A DNA stretch of 14,867 bases from Collinsella aerofaciens (GCA_008671135.1 RQAP01000028.1:1-14867); one strand, 5' to 3'. Counted from the stretch's first letter, positions 7,610-14,112 are shown. Notes: a model not told the origin generated them from the letters alone. Numbers and translations are program-made.

Positions 7610-8380
7610 ATGAAGATTGGATTTGTCGGTTTTGGCAATATGGCGAGCGCTATGGCTGATGGCTGGATCGCTGCCGGTGTAGCTGCGAGCGACATGTGCG
7701 CCTGTGCGGGTCGCTACGACGCACTGGTTGAGCGCTGCGAGGCGCGCGGCATGGCCGCCTGCCACGATGCCGCCGAGGTTGTCGCCGCATCCGATATCGT
7801 GGTCGCTGCGGTCAAACCGTACATGATCGAGAAGGTATTCGCCCCGCTCAAGGATGCTCTTGTCAAAAAGGTCGTTCTGTCGGTTGCCTGGACCTGGGAC
7901 AGTGCCAAGTGGGAGCAAGTCCTGCCGGGCGTCGCGCATATCTCGACGGTGCCCAACACACCGGTTTCGGTGGGCGAGGGCGTCATCGCTTGCGAGAAGG
8001 CTTCCACGCTTAGTGATGAGCAGAGCGCAGTGGTGCTTGATCTGCTTGGCAAGCTCGGTGCGGTGGTCGAGCTCGATACGAGCCTGCTGTTTGTGGGCGG
8101 CACGGTGGGTGGTTGCGCTCCGGCATTTGTCGCTATGGCAATCGAGGCCCTGGGCGATGCGGCGGTCAAGCACGGTATCCCGCGTGCCGATGCCTATCGC
8201 ATTGTGAGCCAGATGGTGCTGGGTACGGCAAAGCTGCAGCTTGCAACTGGCCAACATCCTGCGGCGATGAAGGACGCCGTATGCTCGCCCGGTGGCGCCA
8301 CCATCAAGGGCGTCGTTGCGCTCGAGGACGCCGGCATGCGCAGTGCCCTGGTCAAGGCAATCGACGCAACTCTCCAGTAA
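7610..8380 (+). CDS. proC: Pyrroline-5-carboxylate reductase
   Basis: This 256-aa enzyme carries out the last step of proline synthesis, NAD(P)H-dependent reduction of 1-pyrroline-5-carboxylate to proline in the cytoplasm. The N-terminal Rossmann motif is KIGFVGFGNMASAM (2-15), followed by VAAVKP (65-70) and VPNTPVSVGEG (114-124). The C-terminal dimerisation and substrate domain has GGTVGGCAPAFV (163-174), where many relatives have GSGPAY, and the signature KDAVCSPGGATIKG (221-234). The start at 7610 is chosen because GAAAGGA (7594-7600) precedes it; an in-frame ATG eight codons upstream has no such site. The stop codon abuts a palindromic element that separates the gene from a convergent small gene. 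Confidence 0.94.
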   Translation: MKIGFVGFGNMASAMADGWIAAGVAASDMCACAGRYDALVERCEARGMAACHDAAEVVAASDIVVAAVKPYMIEKVFAPLKDALVKKVVLSVAWTWDSAKWEQVLPGVAHISTVPNTPVSVGEGVIACEKASTLSDEQSAVVLDLLGKLGAVVELDTSLLFVGGTVGGCAPAFVAMAIEALGDAAVKHGIPRADAYRIVSQMVLGTAKLQLATGQHPAAMKDAVCSPGGATIKGVVALEDAGMRSALVKAIDATLQ

Positions 8381-8381
8381 A

Positions 8382-8540
8382 ACCGACCAAAAAAAGGACG
8401 GGTTTATTTTTGGCAGGTATTTTCTGCGGTTTTGTCCTTTTAGCGAAAAGCGCCCCGCAACTGGCTCAATTCCAGTTGCGGGGCGCTTGCGTTTGCCCAG
8501 ATAAAACAGACCAAAATAAACCTGTCCCTTTTTGGCAGGT
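8382..8540. repeat. Composite palindromic REP-like element between convergent genes
   Basis: The entire space between the proC stop and the stop of the convergent small gene is one large imperfect palindrome. The outer arms 8382-8418 and 8506-8540 are inverted copies (about 30 of 37 positions alike), and each arm is itself nearly palindromic, beginning ACCGACCAAAAA or similar and ending TTTTTGGCAGGT. In the middle is a perfect 17-bp hairpin (8448-8464 with 8472-8488, 7-nt loop). This architecture resembles REP/BIME or MITE sequences; the A/T runs around GC stems should also allow it to end transcription from both sides. The right arm overlaps the first base of the small gene's stop codon. Confidence 0.75.
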
Positions 8541-8713
8541 TAGTCCCAGAAGCTGTCTTCCTCATCCTCGGACTTGGGTCCGCGGTCGACGTACATCTTA
8601 TGGGTACGCTTCTCCATTACAAAGGCAAGAATCGCAAATAACAGGATGCCGCCGGCGAAAAGGATGGCAAAGCCGGTGCGGGTGCCAAACAAAAAGGAAA
8701 AAACTGCGTCCAT
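8540..8713 (-). CDS. Small single-span membrane protein, 57 aa
   Basis: The minus strand encodes 57 residues starting MDAVFSFLFGTRTGFA. One hydrophobic segment (about residues 14-32, rich in Phe, Ile, Leu, Ala and Gly) is followed by a short basic stretch (EKRTHK) and a strongly acidic end (SEDEEDSFWD), consistent with an inner-membrane protein whose C-terminus lies in the cytoplasm. An AGAAGG ribosome site stands 6 bp before the ATG, and codon use resembles the neighbours, which supports a real gene. It is divergent from serS and convergent with proC. I do not recognise a family and assign no function. Confidence 0.7.
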   Translation of the reverse strand: MDAVFSFLFGTRTGFAILFAGGILLFAILAFVMEKRTHKMYVDRGPKSEDEEDSFWD

Positions 8714-8737
8714 TGGGTGCCTTCTTGCGTAGTTGAG

Positions 8738-8767
8738 TTGGGTCGTAAACGCTCATAAGTATATACT
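8738..8767 (+). promoter_or_regulatory. Probable serS promoter
   Basis: TTGGGT (8738-8743) and TATACT (8762-8767) are 18 bp apart. The -10 is embedded in the 12-bp perfect palindrome AAGTATATACTT (8757-8768), which also offers a TATACT on the opposite strand for the divergent small gene. Confidence 0.55.
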
Positions 8768-8795
8768 TGCCCATACATGTACAAGGTTGCAACCT
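8757..8795. promoter_or_regulatory. Cluster of three perfect palindromes in the divergent promoter region
   Basis: AAGTATATACTT (8757-8768), TACATGTA (8774-8781) and AGGTTGCAACCT (8784-8795) are each perfect palindromes packed in 39 bp between the -10 box and the serS ribosome site (GGAGGA, 8815-8820). They could be operators or leader structures controlling serS and the divergent small gene; no regulator can be named. Confidence 0.4.
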
Positions 8796-8824
8796 AAATG
8801 GAATGTATATCGCCGGAGGATCTA

Positions 8825-10108
8825 ATGCTTGATATCAAGTTTGTTCGCGAGAACCCCGATGCCATCGATGTCGCCATGGCTAACCGCCAGACGTCTTGGG
8901 ATCGCGAGAAGTTCTTTGAGCTCGACGACGAGCGCCGTGCCGTCATCACCGAGGTCGAGGAGCTCCAGGCTACGCGCAATGCCGAGTCCAAGAAGATCGG
9001 CGCCCTGATGAAGGAGGGCAAGAAGGACGAGGCCGAGGCCGCCAAGGAGGCCGTGCGCGCCGTCAACGAGAAGATTGACGGTCTGGCCGAGCGCCGTACT
9101 GCTCTCGAGCAGGAGCAGTACGACTTCATGGCTCACCTGCCCAACATTCCTTGCGAGGCCACGCCGTACGGCAAGGACGAGGACGAGAATATTGAGCGCC
9201 GTCGTTGGGGCACCCCGCGCGAGTTCGACTTCGACTTTAAGCCGCATTGGGATCTGGGCACCGATCTGGACATCCTCGACTTCGAGCGCGGCAACAAGCT
9301 CTCCGGCAGCCGTTTTACCGTTCTCGGTGGCGCTGGCGCCCGCCTGGAGCGCGCCCTCATCAACTTCTTCCTCGATACGCACACCAGCCGTGGTTTTAAG
9401 GAGTGGTGGCCGCCCATCGTCGTCAAGCGTCAGACCATGTTTGGCACGGGTCAGCTGCCCAAGTTCGAGGACGACGCCTACCACGTCTCGGGCGACAACT
9501 TCCTGATCCCCACCGCCGAGGTCGTGCTCACCAACCTGCACGCCGGCGAGGTCCTCGACGCCGACACCCTGCCGCGCCGCTACACCGCCTTCACCCCCTG
9601 CTTCCGCGAGGAGGCCGGTTCCGCCGGTCGCGACACCCGCGGCATCATCCGTCAGCACGAGTTCGACAAGGTCGAGATGGTCAAGTTCGCTAAGCCGGAG
9701 GAGTCCGACGAGGAGCTCGAGAGCATGACCGCCGAGGCCGAGTACCTGCTGCAGCAGCTGGGCCTTCCGTATCGCGTGATTAGCCTGTGCACCGGCGACT
9801 TGGGCTTCTCTGCCCGTCAGACCTACGACGTCGAGGTCTGGCTGCCGAGCTACAACGCCTACAAGGAGATCAGCTCCTGCTCCAACTGCGGCGACTTCCA
9901 GGCCCGCCGCGCCAACATCAAGTATCGCGACCCCGAGAACTTCAAGGGTTCGCGCTACCTGCACACTCTCAACGGTTCCGGCCTGCCGGCCGGCCGCACC
10001 ATGGCCGCCATTCTGGAGAACTACCAGAATGCCGACGGCACCATCACGATCCCCGAGGTCCTGCGTCCTTACATGGGCGGTCTCGAGAAGATCGAGCCGG
10101 TCGCGTAA
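8825..10108 (+). CDS. serS: Seryl-tRNA synthetase
   Basis: This class II synthetase charges tRNA-Ser (and tRNA-Sec where present) with serine in the cytoplasm. The 427-aa protein begins with the MLDIKFVRENPD signature and a long antiparallel coiled-coil arm (about residues 28-105, rich in Glu/Lys/Ala) that grips the variable arm of tRNA-Ser. The class II core follows, with motif 2 FREEAGSAGRDTRG (260-273) and motif 3 GLPAGRTMAAILENYQ (from 386), plus SSCSNCGDFQARR. The ATG at 8825 is preferred to one at 8798 because GGAGGA stands just before it. A UUCG-capped terminator follows. A tRNA-Ser(GCT) substrate gene lies about 4 kb downstream. Confidence 0.97.
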   Translation: MLDIKFVRENPDAIDVAMANRQTSWDREKFFELDDERRAVITEVEELQATRNAESKKIGALMKEGKKDEAEAAKEAVRAVNEKIDGLAERRTALEQEQYDFMAHLPNIPCEATPYGKDEDENIERRRWGTPREFDFDFKPHWDLGTDLDILDFERGNKLSGSRFTVLGGAGARLERALINFFLDTHTSRGFKEWWPPIVVKRQTMFGTGQLPKFEDDAYHVSGDNFLIPTAEVVLTNLHAGEVLDADTLPRRYTAFTPCFREEAGSAGRDTRGIIRQHEFDKVEMVKFAKPEESDEELESMTAEAEYLLQQLGLPYRVISLCTGDLGFSARQTYDVEVWLPSYNAYKEISSCSNCGDFQARRANIKYRDPENFKGSRYLHTLNGSGLPAGRTMAAILENYQNADGTITIPEVLRPYMGGLEKIEPVA

Positions 10109-10131
10109 GTTGGCTGCATAGGGGATATGCA

Positions 10132-10159
10132 AGGGCGCTCCTTCGGGGGCGCCCTATTT
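10132..10159 (+). terminator. Terminator after serS
   Basis: Stem AGGGCGCTCC (10132-10141) with GGGGCGCCCT (10146-10155), one G-U pair, closed by a TTCG tetraloop and followed by ATTTC. The U-tract is short but the stem is very stable. Confidence 0.75.
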
Positions 10160-10218
10160 CGTGCGCAGGTCCATACCATGCCGTGCGGACAGCTCAATAG
10201 AAAACACACGAACAACCG

Positions 10219-10248
10219 TTCTGTATACAGCCATCTACCTGCTATGCT
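10219..10248 (+). promoter_or_regulatory. Possible promoter of the 125-aa gene
   Basis: TTCTGT (10219-10224) and TATGCT (10243-10248) are 18 bp apart, about 35 bp upstream of the start codon and after the serS terminator. Confidence 0.45.
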
Positions 10249-10281
10249 TTTGCTAAATAAGAGCGAGAGAAAGGGGACGCG

Positions 10282-10659
10282 ATGGAGTTGTTTGATGATC
10301 GGGTGGTTTTGTTTGAGAGCGACGAGGGCGGGGAGTACCTGCTTGTAACGTGTGAGCCGTCTGGCATGGGTGGCCTGGTGGTTCGGCAGGCGAGCGAGGG
10401 CCCGTTGACCCAATGGTGCTTTGAGGAGTCGCCGCATGTGGTCGAGACCTTTGTGACGCACGAGGGGCTTGTGGCGCTGGAGCACTTCTATGGAGTTGGG
10501 ACTTCCAACCAGGTCGCGCGCATGCTGAGCATCTCGTTTGCCGATTATGACTGTGCCCAGCGGGTGAGATCGCTCCTGAGGGAACTTGATGCTAAGTTTG
10601 ACGTGATCGAAAAGCCAATCGATCGTACGGGGAACGTCGGTATGTGCGGAGCAGCATGA
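10282..10659 (+). CDS. Hypothetical protein, 125 aa
   Basis: The protein is mostly acidic, begins MELFDDRVVLFESDEGGEY and has a predicted mixed strand-helix pattern: short hydrophobic strands (VVLF, YLLVTC, GLVVRQ) in the first third and helices with LVALEHFYG and AQRVRSLLRELDAKF in the rest. There is no signal peptide, membrane segment or recognised motif. AAGGGGA (10271-10277) precedes the ATG, and the gene stands alone between the serS terminator and the promoter of tRNA-Arg. Codon use is similar to its neighbours. I do not recognise a family; a cytoplasmic protein with a regulatory or binding role would be speculation. Confidence 0.7.
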   Translation: MELFDDRVVLFESDEGGEYLLVTCEPSGMGGLVVRQASEGPLTQWCFEESPHVVETFVTHEGLVALEHFYGVGTSNQVARMLSISFADYDCAQRVRSLLRELDAKFDVIEKPIDRTGNVGMCGAA

Positions 10660-10695
10660 CAAAACTGCGTTTCACAAAAAAGTTTGAGATTGTGC

Positions 10696-10726
10696 TTGAC
10701 TCCAATAAGCTAAAGTGGTTTTATAT
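10696..10726 (+). promoter_or_regulatory. Promoter of first tRNA-Arg
   Basis: TTGACT (10696-10701) is followed 18 to 19 bp later by a TTTATAT stretch (10720-10726) serving as -10; the expected start lies just before the tRNA at 10737. Confidence 0.6.
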
Positions 10727-10736
10727 GTCTTGCGCT

Positions 10737-10813
10737 GCGGCGTTACCTCAGCTGGATAGAGGGTCTGACTACGAATCAGAACGTCATAGGTTCGAATCCT
10801 ATACGCCGCACCA
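10737..10813 (+). tRNA. tRNA-Arg (anticodon ACG), copy 1
   Basis: A 77-nt tRNA with encoded CCA. Acceptor GCGGCGT (10737-10743) pairs with ACGCCGC (10803-10809); D-stem CCTC/GAGG; anticodon stem TCTGA/TCAGA with ACG at 10771-10773; T-arm ATAGG/CCTAT around TTCGAAT. The A34 is expected to be converted to inosine by TadA, reading CGU, CGC and CGA. It is identical to the copy at 11002 but has a different promoter and a different terminator. Confidence 0.97.
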
Positions 10814-10823
10814 ACTGAACTTT

Positions 10824-10850
10824 AAAGCCTCCGGTAACGGAGGCTTTTCT
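10824..10850 (+). terminator. Terminator of first tRNA-Arg
   Basis: Perfect 10-bp stem AAAGCCTCCG (10824-10833) with CGGAGGCTTT (10838-10847), GTAA tetraloop, then TCTTA. Confidence 0.85.
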
Positions 10851-10960
10851 TATATGTCGACATACTTGAGAAGTTGCTTTTGCCGTGTTTGAAAGTATCG
10901 AGTCGATCGACTGCATCAAATGAGTAAAAATCAAATTCAATAACTTTTTTTGAAAAACGC

Positions 10961-10989
10961 TTGACGATTATTCAGTCCATGTGCATAAT
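10961..10989 (+). promoter_or_regulatory. Strong promoter of second tRNA-Arg
   Basis: TTGACG (10961-10966) and CATAAT (10984-10989) are exactly 17 bp apart, each one base from consensus, preceded by an A/T-rich stretch (10925-10956) that could act as an UP element. Transcription should start near 10996, six bases before the tRNA. Confidence 0.8.
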
Positions 10990-11001
10990 AATCAACAAGT
11001 C

Positions 11002-11078
11002 GCGGCGTTACCTCAGCTGGATAGAGGGTCTGACTACGAATCAGAACGTCATAGGTTCGAATCCTATACGCCGCACCA
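11002..11078 (+). tRNA. tRNA-Arg (anticodon ACG), copy 2
   Basis: All 77 bases are identical to the copy at 10737, with the anticodon ACG at 11036-11038. Its promoter is stronger. Unlike copy 1, its 3' end and terminator (11059-11117) recur perfectly at 11249-11307 behind a structured insert. Confidence 0.97.
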
Positions 11079-11117
11079 TTTGAGATTAAAGCTCCCGGCA
11101 ACGGGGGCTTTTCTTTT
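11059..11117 (+). repeat. Direct repeat, left copy: tRNA-Arg 3' end plus terminator (59 bp)
   Basis: This segment starts inside the T-loop at GAATCC and runs to the end of the terminator T-run. It is identical base for base to 11249-11307, exactly 190 bp further on. Recombination between the copies would remove the insert and leave an intact tRNA gene with terminator. Confidence 0.95.
11088..11117 (+). terminator. Terminator of second tRNA-Arg
   Basis: Stem AAAGCTCCCG (11088-11097) with CGGGGGCTTT (11102-11111), one U-G pair, GCAA tetraloop, then TCTTTT. It lies inside the 59-bp direct repeat. Confidence 0.85.
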
Positions 11118-11130
11118 ACGTAAGCACTGC

Positions 11131-11254
11131 ATGGATTCGAACCTCGGTCGAGGCGCGGGCGTGAAGAAAACGCGGAGCGTTTTTAGCCCGCGGGCGAGCG
11201 CGCCGGCAGGCGGGCGAAGCCGGTGCGGATCCGCGCAGCGGATGCGCGGAATCC
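11131..11254 (+). mobile_element. tRNA-3'-associated structured element, Arg copy (unknown family)
   Basis: Between the two 59-bp repeats lies a GC-rich 131-bp insert. It contains GGATTCGAACCT (11133-11144), an inverted fragment of the tRNA-Arg T-arm. In order it can form: an outer stem GGATTC (11133-11138) with GAATCC (11249-11254); hairpin CCTC/GAGG (11142-11145 with 11150-11153); stem CGCGGGC/GCCCGCG (11154-11160 with 11186-11192) enclosing hairpin AAAACGC/GCGTTTT (11167-11173 with 11177-11183); a hairpin 11198-11204/11209-11215 with one G-G mismatch; and a hairpin 11225-11234/11238-11247 with one mismatch. The same order and shared motifs occur after tRNA-Ser. It contains no convincing gene. 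Mobile element is the best label for the pattern, but a structured RNA is also possible. Confidence 0.55.
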
Positions 11255-11268
11255 TATACGCCGCACCA
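11249..11268 (+). pseudogene. tRNA-Arg 3'-end fragment
   Basis: The last 20 nt of tRNA-Arg(ACG), including the T-stem 3' strand, acceptor 3' strand, discriminator and CCA, stand here without the rest of the tRNA. No 5' acceptor partner is present, so no cloverleaf can form. Confidence 0.85.
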
Positions 11269-11307
11269 TTTGAGATTAAAGCTCCCGGCAACGGGGGCTT
11301 TTCTTTT
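11249..11307 (+). repeat. Direct repeat, right copy: tRNA-Arg 3' end plus terminator (59 bp)
   Basis: Perfect copy of 11059-11117, including a second complete terminator (stem 11278-11287 with 11292-11301). The absence of any mismatch points to recent origin or ongoing gene conversion. Confidence 0.95.
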
Positions 11308-11334
11308 GCACCAGCTTGAGTGCTTTCGTCCAAA

Positions 11335-11364
11335 GGGACGATTTCCTGTCGACTCGTGTAAGAT
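11335..11364 (+). promoter_or_regulatory. Possible promoter of the 813-aa gene
   Basis: A -10-like TAAGAT (11359-11364) follows a weak -35 candidate GGGACG (11335-11340) at 18 bp, after the second terminator. About 60 bp of leader precede the start codon. Confidence 0.3.
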
Positions 11365-11431
11365 TCCGAGTAGGTGTCGCGGCCCATCCGCGACCACTCT
11401 TTCTCTCAACGACCGATCAGGGTGATATTTC

Positions 11432-13873
11432 GTGGCAGAGCGTCCGACATACAAGCTCAGGTTTCTCGATCCCAAGAAGCGCTTTCCGGCGATGCCCGAG
11501 CAGCCTGCGGGACGCTCATATGGCGTGGTCTGGAAACTCTTTGGCGAGGATCAGCATGAATCTTGTTATGTCGTCGAGTTCGTTGGCAAAAGTCATGTGT
11601 CGCTTTTGGGCTACGTAAGCGTTTCGGGTGAGGTGTACAAGGTGGACCGCCCCGTCAGCGAGGCTCCGCTGCCCAACGATCCCGACATGGAACTGGTCCT
11701 TGACGAGTCGGATTCCAGTATTGGTGAGATTATGGTAAGGGAAGCCAACGGTGCAATGCGCGCGTGTGCGCAAGCTGCCGGCTCTCCCGAAGGCCCCATG
11801 CGCGAGCAGTCCGACCACGAGACATGGAATTCGACCCGCGCCCTTCCTTACGGCGAGTTCATGGCCTCGATGTTCTTGCGCTACGTGATATTTGCCAACT
11901 CCGAAAGCGCTATTGTGAACACGGCGGACGCCGGCGGACTCGACGAGGGTATGCAAAACGTTGTCGACAAGATCAAGCTCGTAAAGTTGCCCGAGCCGGT
12001 CGAGGTGTTTTTGGGCTTTAACACGGCACCGCTCCCCGATGCTATCGAGACGCTGCTCTACCGCGTTGACCATGCCGAGAATCCGAGCGGTATCGAGCGC
12101 TATGCCGCCGCCCTTATGAGCGAAATTGACTTGCCCCGCCTGCGCACCATCGCTGCCAAGTCCGAGATGAGCCTGGCTCGCATTGATCGCTCAAAGATTT
12201 TCTATCTCAATTTTGATCGTAGCCTGTTGGACCAGGACGAGATTGACATGCTGCTTGCCGTCGAGTGCCGTCTCAACCGCCTCTCCGGCATCCTTGAGCG
12301 CATCGGGGCCGGATTGGTCCCTACGGCATCCTCGCCGAGCCTTGAGGGCTGCGCGCTCTTTGATGCGTGGCATATCGCCAAGACGACCAACGATGTTCCT
12401 CGACTGCTCGATACGGCCTCGAGCGATAACCCGTGGGGCAAGCCGGGTACGGTGGCTTGCCAGCCGGGCGGCGAGTGGGACGTGCGCACCCGTTTTGCGC
12501 GAATCCTTGAGGCGCTCAACGTGGTCACGCGGCTCGACTATACCTATCGGGCAAACGTTGCCGAGGGGATTATGCTCGTTCGGTTTGGGCAGTCTGTCGT
12601 TGATGCCATGCCGCAACGTGAATACGACGCTCGGGATGACGCCTGGCGCGAGCTGGACAAGGACACGCGCGCGATCTGGGCCGCGGAGCACGATGCACGT
12701 GTGGCACTCACGCTTGCGGCAGCGTGTTTTGCCGCGGGCACCTGCATCACGCGCTGCTATGTGCAGATTGCTGCTCCCGACAGTGAGCAGGGCGAGCGCG
12801 TTGTCGCAACGTATTTCTTTGGGCGCGCGGCCTATCTGGCCGATTGCGTGCCTGTCGCCAAGGATCTTGAGAGCATGGACATGGACGATATGCCGTGCAA
12901 GCGTGTGCTTGAGGCGTATGAGTCAACCGCTCCGGAGACGATTGAGCCTGCGGAGGTTCATGCTCGTCCGCGTGATGACCATCGCACGCTGCCGCCGGCG
13001 CTGCGCGATCTGCTGCTTGCCGATACGGCTGATGAGTTGGAGGTCATGGAAGAGGACGACGACCCATACGTGGCCCGTGTTGTTGAATTGCGCGAGCAGG
13101 CAAAAGTCGACCGTACAGGTGCCTTTGAAGGCTTTTCCCGTCTTGTCGAGGAGTTAGAGGCTAAGTGCGCCGTCGCCGAGCTTTTGGCGACGGGCCCGGT
13201 TCAAACGCAGTTTTGCGATAACCAGCTGGTGCGCATGGTGCTACCGGTGTTGGAAGAAGACCGCTCTGTGCGAATCCTTCGTGCGCCCGATGCGCTGTAC
13301 TTTGCCCAGCACGAGATCTGCAGCTTTTACGCCGAGCAAGAGGACTTTGAACGGGCGCTGCCCGAGGTGCGCCATCTTTACGATCTGGCGCGCTCGTCCA
13401 TGCAATCGCACTTTGCGCTCATCAACGTGCTTGCGCGTCTGGAGCGCTTTGACGAGATTATCGAGGTGGCGCGCCACGGCCTACGTATTGCCAGCGATCG
13501 TTCTGCAATCGGCTACCTGTTCTATCGCTTGGCGTTTGCCTATTGGAATTGCGATCAGCTCGACCTGGCGCTGGCTTGTTACCGTCTGGTGCCGCGCGGC
13601 GAGGAGTCGGGCAGTAGCGCGCTGGAAGAAATGCAGGGCCTTATGAACGAGATGGGCGTCAGCGAGCCTCCGACGTTCGAGGAAGCGGTCGAGACCATCC
13701 GCAAGGCTGGACTCGAGCTGCCGCCAGTGTCCGCCGTGACGAATCAGCTGGCAGATGCCGCTGTTCAACTGGTCGACAACGGCTTCTTTTTCCTGGCACG
13801 CGGTTGCATCTTCCAAATGTGGCGCACCATGGGCAACGACGAGCTCGGCTCCCTCAACCGTTCGCTGGGGTAG
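11432..13873 (+). CDS. Large hypothetical protein with TPR-like C-terminal helices, 813 aa
   Basis: The start is a GTG at 11432 with AGGGTGA (11419-11425) upstream. The protein is acidic, has no signal peptide or clear membrane segment, and is probably cytoplasmic. The first ~90 residues contain strand-like segments (YGVVWKLFG, CYVVEFVGKSHVSLLGYVSV). The middle is mostly helical with a cysteine/alanine-rich stretch (LTLAAACFAAGTCITRCYVQ). Residues about 620-735 form paired helices of TPR or similar solenoid type (YFAQHEICSFYAEQEDFERALPE, and later YLFYRLAFAYWNCDQLDLALACYRLV). TPR proteins bind other proteins, so a scaffold or adaptor role is possible, but no family is recognised. Base composition matches the neighbours, so there is no sign of recent transfer. 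It stands alone between two tRNA units. Confidence 0.8.
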   Translation: MAERPTYKLRFLDPKKRFPAMPEQPAGRSYGVVWKLFGEDQHESCYVVEFVGKSHVSLLGYVSVSGEVYKVDRPVSEAPLPNDPDMELVLDESDSSIGEIMVREANGAMRACAQAAGSPEGPMREQSDHETWNSTRALPYGEFMASMFLRYVIFANSESAIVNTADAGGLDEGMQNVVDKIKLVKLPEPVEVFLGFNTAPLPDAIETLLYRVDHAENPSGIERYAAALMSEIDLPRLRTIAAKSEMSLARIDRSKIFYLNFDRSLLDQDEIDMLLAVECRLNRLSGILERIGAGLVPTASSPSLEGCALFDAWHIAKTTNDVPRLLDTASSDNPWGKPGTVACQPGGEWDVRTRFARILEALNVVTRLDYTYRANVAEGIMLVRFGQSVVDAMPQREYDARDDAWRELDKDTRAIWAAEHDARVALTLAAACFAAGTCITRCYVQIAAPDSEQGERVVATYFFGRAAYLADCVPVAKDLESMDMDDMPCKRVLEAYESTAPETIEPAEVHARPRDDHRTLPPALRDLLLADTADELEVMEEDDDPYVARVVELREQAKVDRTGAFEGFSRLVEELEAKCAVAELLATGPVQTQFCDNQLVRMVLPVLEEDRSVRILRAPDALYFAQHEICSFYAEQEDFERALPEVRHLYDLARSSMQSHFALINVLARLERFDEIIEVARHGLRIASDRSAIGYLFYRLAFAYWNCDQLDLALACYRLVPRGEESGSSALEEMQGLMNEMGVSEPPTFEEAVETIRKAGLELPPVSAVTNQLADAAVQLVDNGFFFLARGCIFQMWRTMGNDELGSLNRSLG

Positions 13874-13896
13874 GCGAAGCTTCCAAGGAGGAAAGG

Positions 13897-13911
13897 ATGC
13901 TAGGCAATTAG
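13897..13911 (+). other. Four-codon reading frame with ideal ribosome binding site
   Basis: AAGGAGG (13885-13891) stands five bases before an ATG followed by only three codons and a TAG. It could be a vestige of a deleted gene or chance. It lies just after the 813-aa gene and before the tRNA-Ser promoter. Confidence 0.25.
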
Positions 13912-13922
13912 AAAATTTCCTC

Positions 13923-13951
13923 TTGCCCATCCTTGGCTGTTTGGTTACTAT
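13923..13951 (+). promoter_or_regulatory. Promoter of tRNA-Ser
   Basis: TTGCCC (13923-13928) and TACTAT (13946-13951) are 17 bp apart, with the expected start about nine bases before the tRNA. Confidence 0.7.
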
Positions 13952-13965
13952 AGAACGGCTGTTAC

Positions 13966-14056
13966 GGAGAGCTGACCGAGAGGCCGAAGGTGCTCGCCTG
14001 CTAAGCGAGTATGCCCCAAAAGGGCATCTGGGGTTCGAATCCCCAGCTCTCCGCCA
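13966..14056 (+). tRNA. tRNA-Ser (anticodon GCT)
   Basis: A 91-nt class II tRNA with encoded CCA. Acceptor GGAGAGC (13966-13972) pairs with GCTCTCC (14046-14052), discriminator G; anticodon stem CTCGC/GCGAG with GCT at 14000-14002, reading AGC and AGU; variable arm with stem GCCC/GGGC; T-arm CTGGGG/CCCCAG around TTCGAAT. Its 3' end and terminator recur 191 bp downstream behind a structured insert, as for the second tRNA-Arg. Confidence 0.97.
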
Positions 14057-14097
14057 GTTTAACTTTAAAGAAGGGTCCCATCGGGGGCCCTTTTTTA
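14039..14097 (+). repeat. Direct repeat, left copy: tRNA-Ser 3' end plus terminator (59 bp)
   Basis: This segment runs from the T-loop/T-stem junction ATCCCC to the end of the terminator T-run. It matches 14230-14288 at 53 of 59 positions with period 191; the mismatches lie in the linker after CCA and in the terminator loop, while tRNA and stem bases are unchanged. Confidence 0.92.
14069..14097 (+). terminator. Terminator of tRNA-Ser
   Basis: Stem AAGGGTCCC (14071-14079) with GGGGCCCTT (14084-14092), one U-G pair, short loop and a run of T. Confidence 0.85.
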
Positions 14098-14112
14098 TTA
14101 TCGAGAAAGGGC

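Noticed and set aside
8822..10132. 436-codon minus-strand frame opposite serS
   Set aside because: Shadow of serS, with no ribosome site and unnatural composition.
11249..11268. A third tRNA-Arg gene
   Set aside because: Only the last 20 nt are present; there is no D-arm, anticodon arm or 5' acceptor strand.
11059..11307. CRISPR array or tandem satellite
   Set aside because: Only two copies exist, they are tRNA 3' end plus terminator, and the spacer is a self-complementary core that recurs at another locus.
10981..11319. Open frames running across the tRNA-Arg genes and insert
   Set aside because: They cover tRNA, terminators and hairpins and have no ribosome site; the open frame is due to GC-rich repeats.
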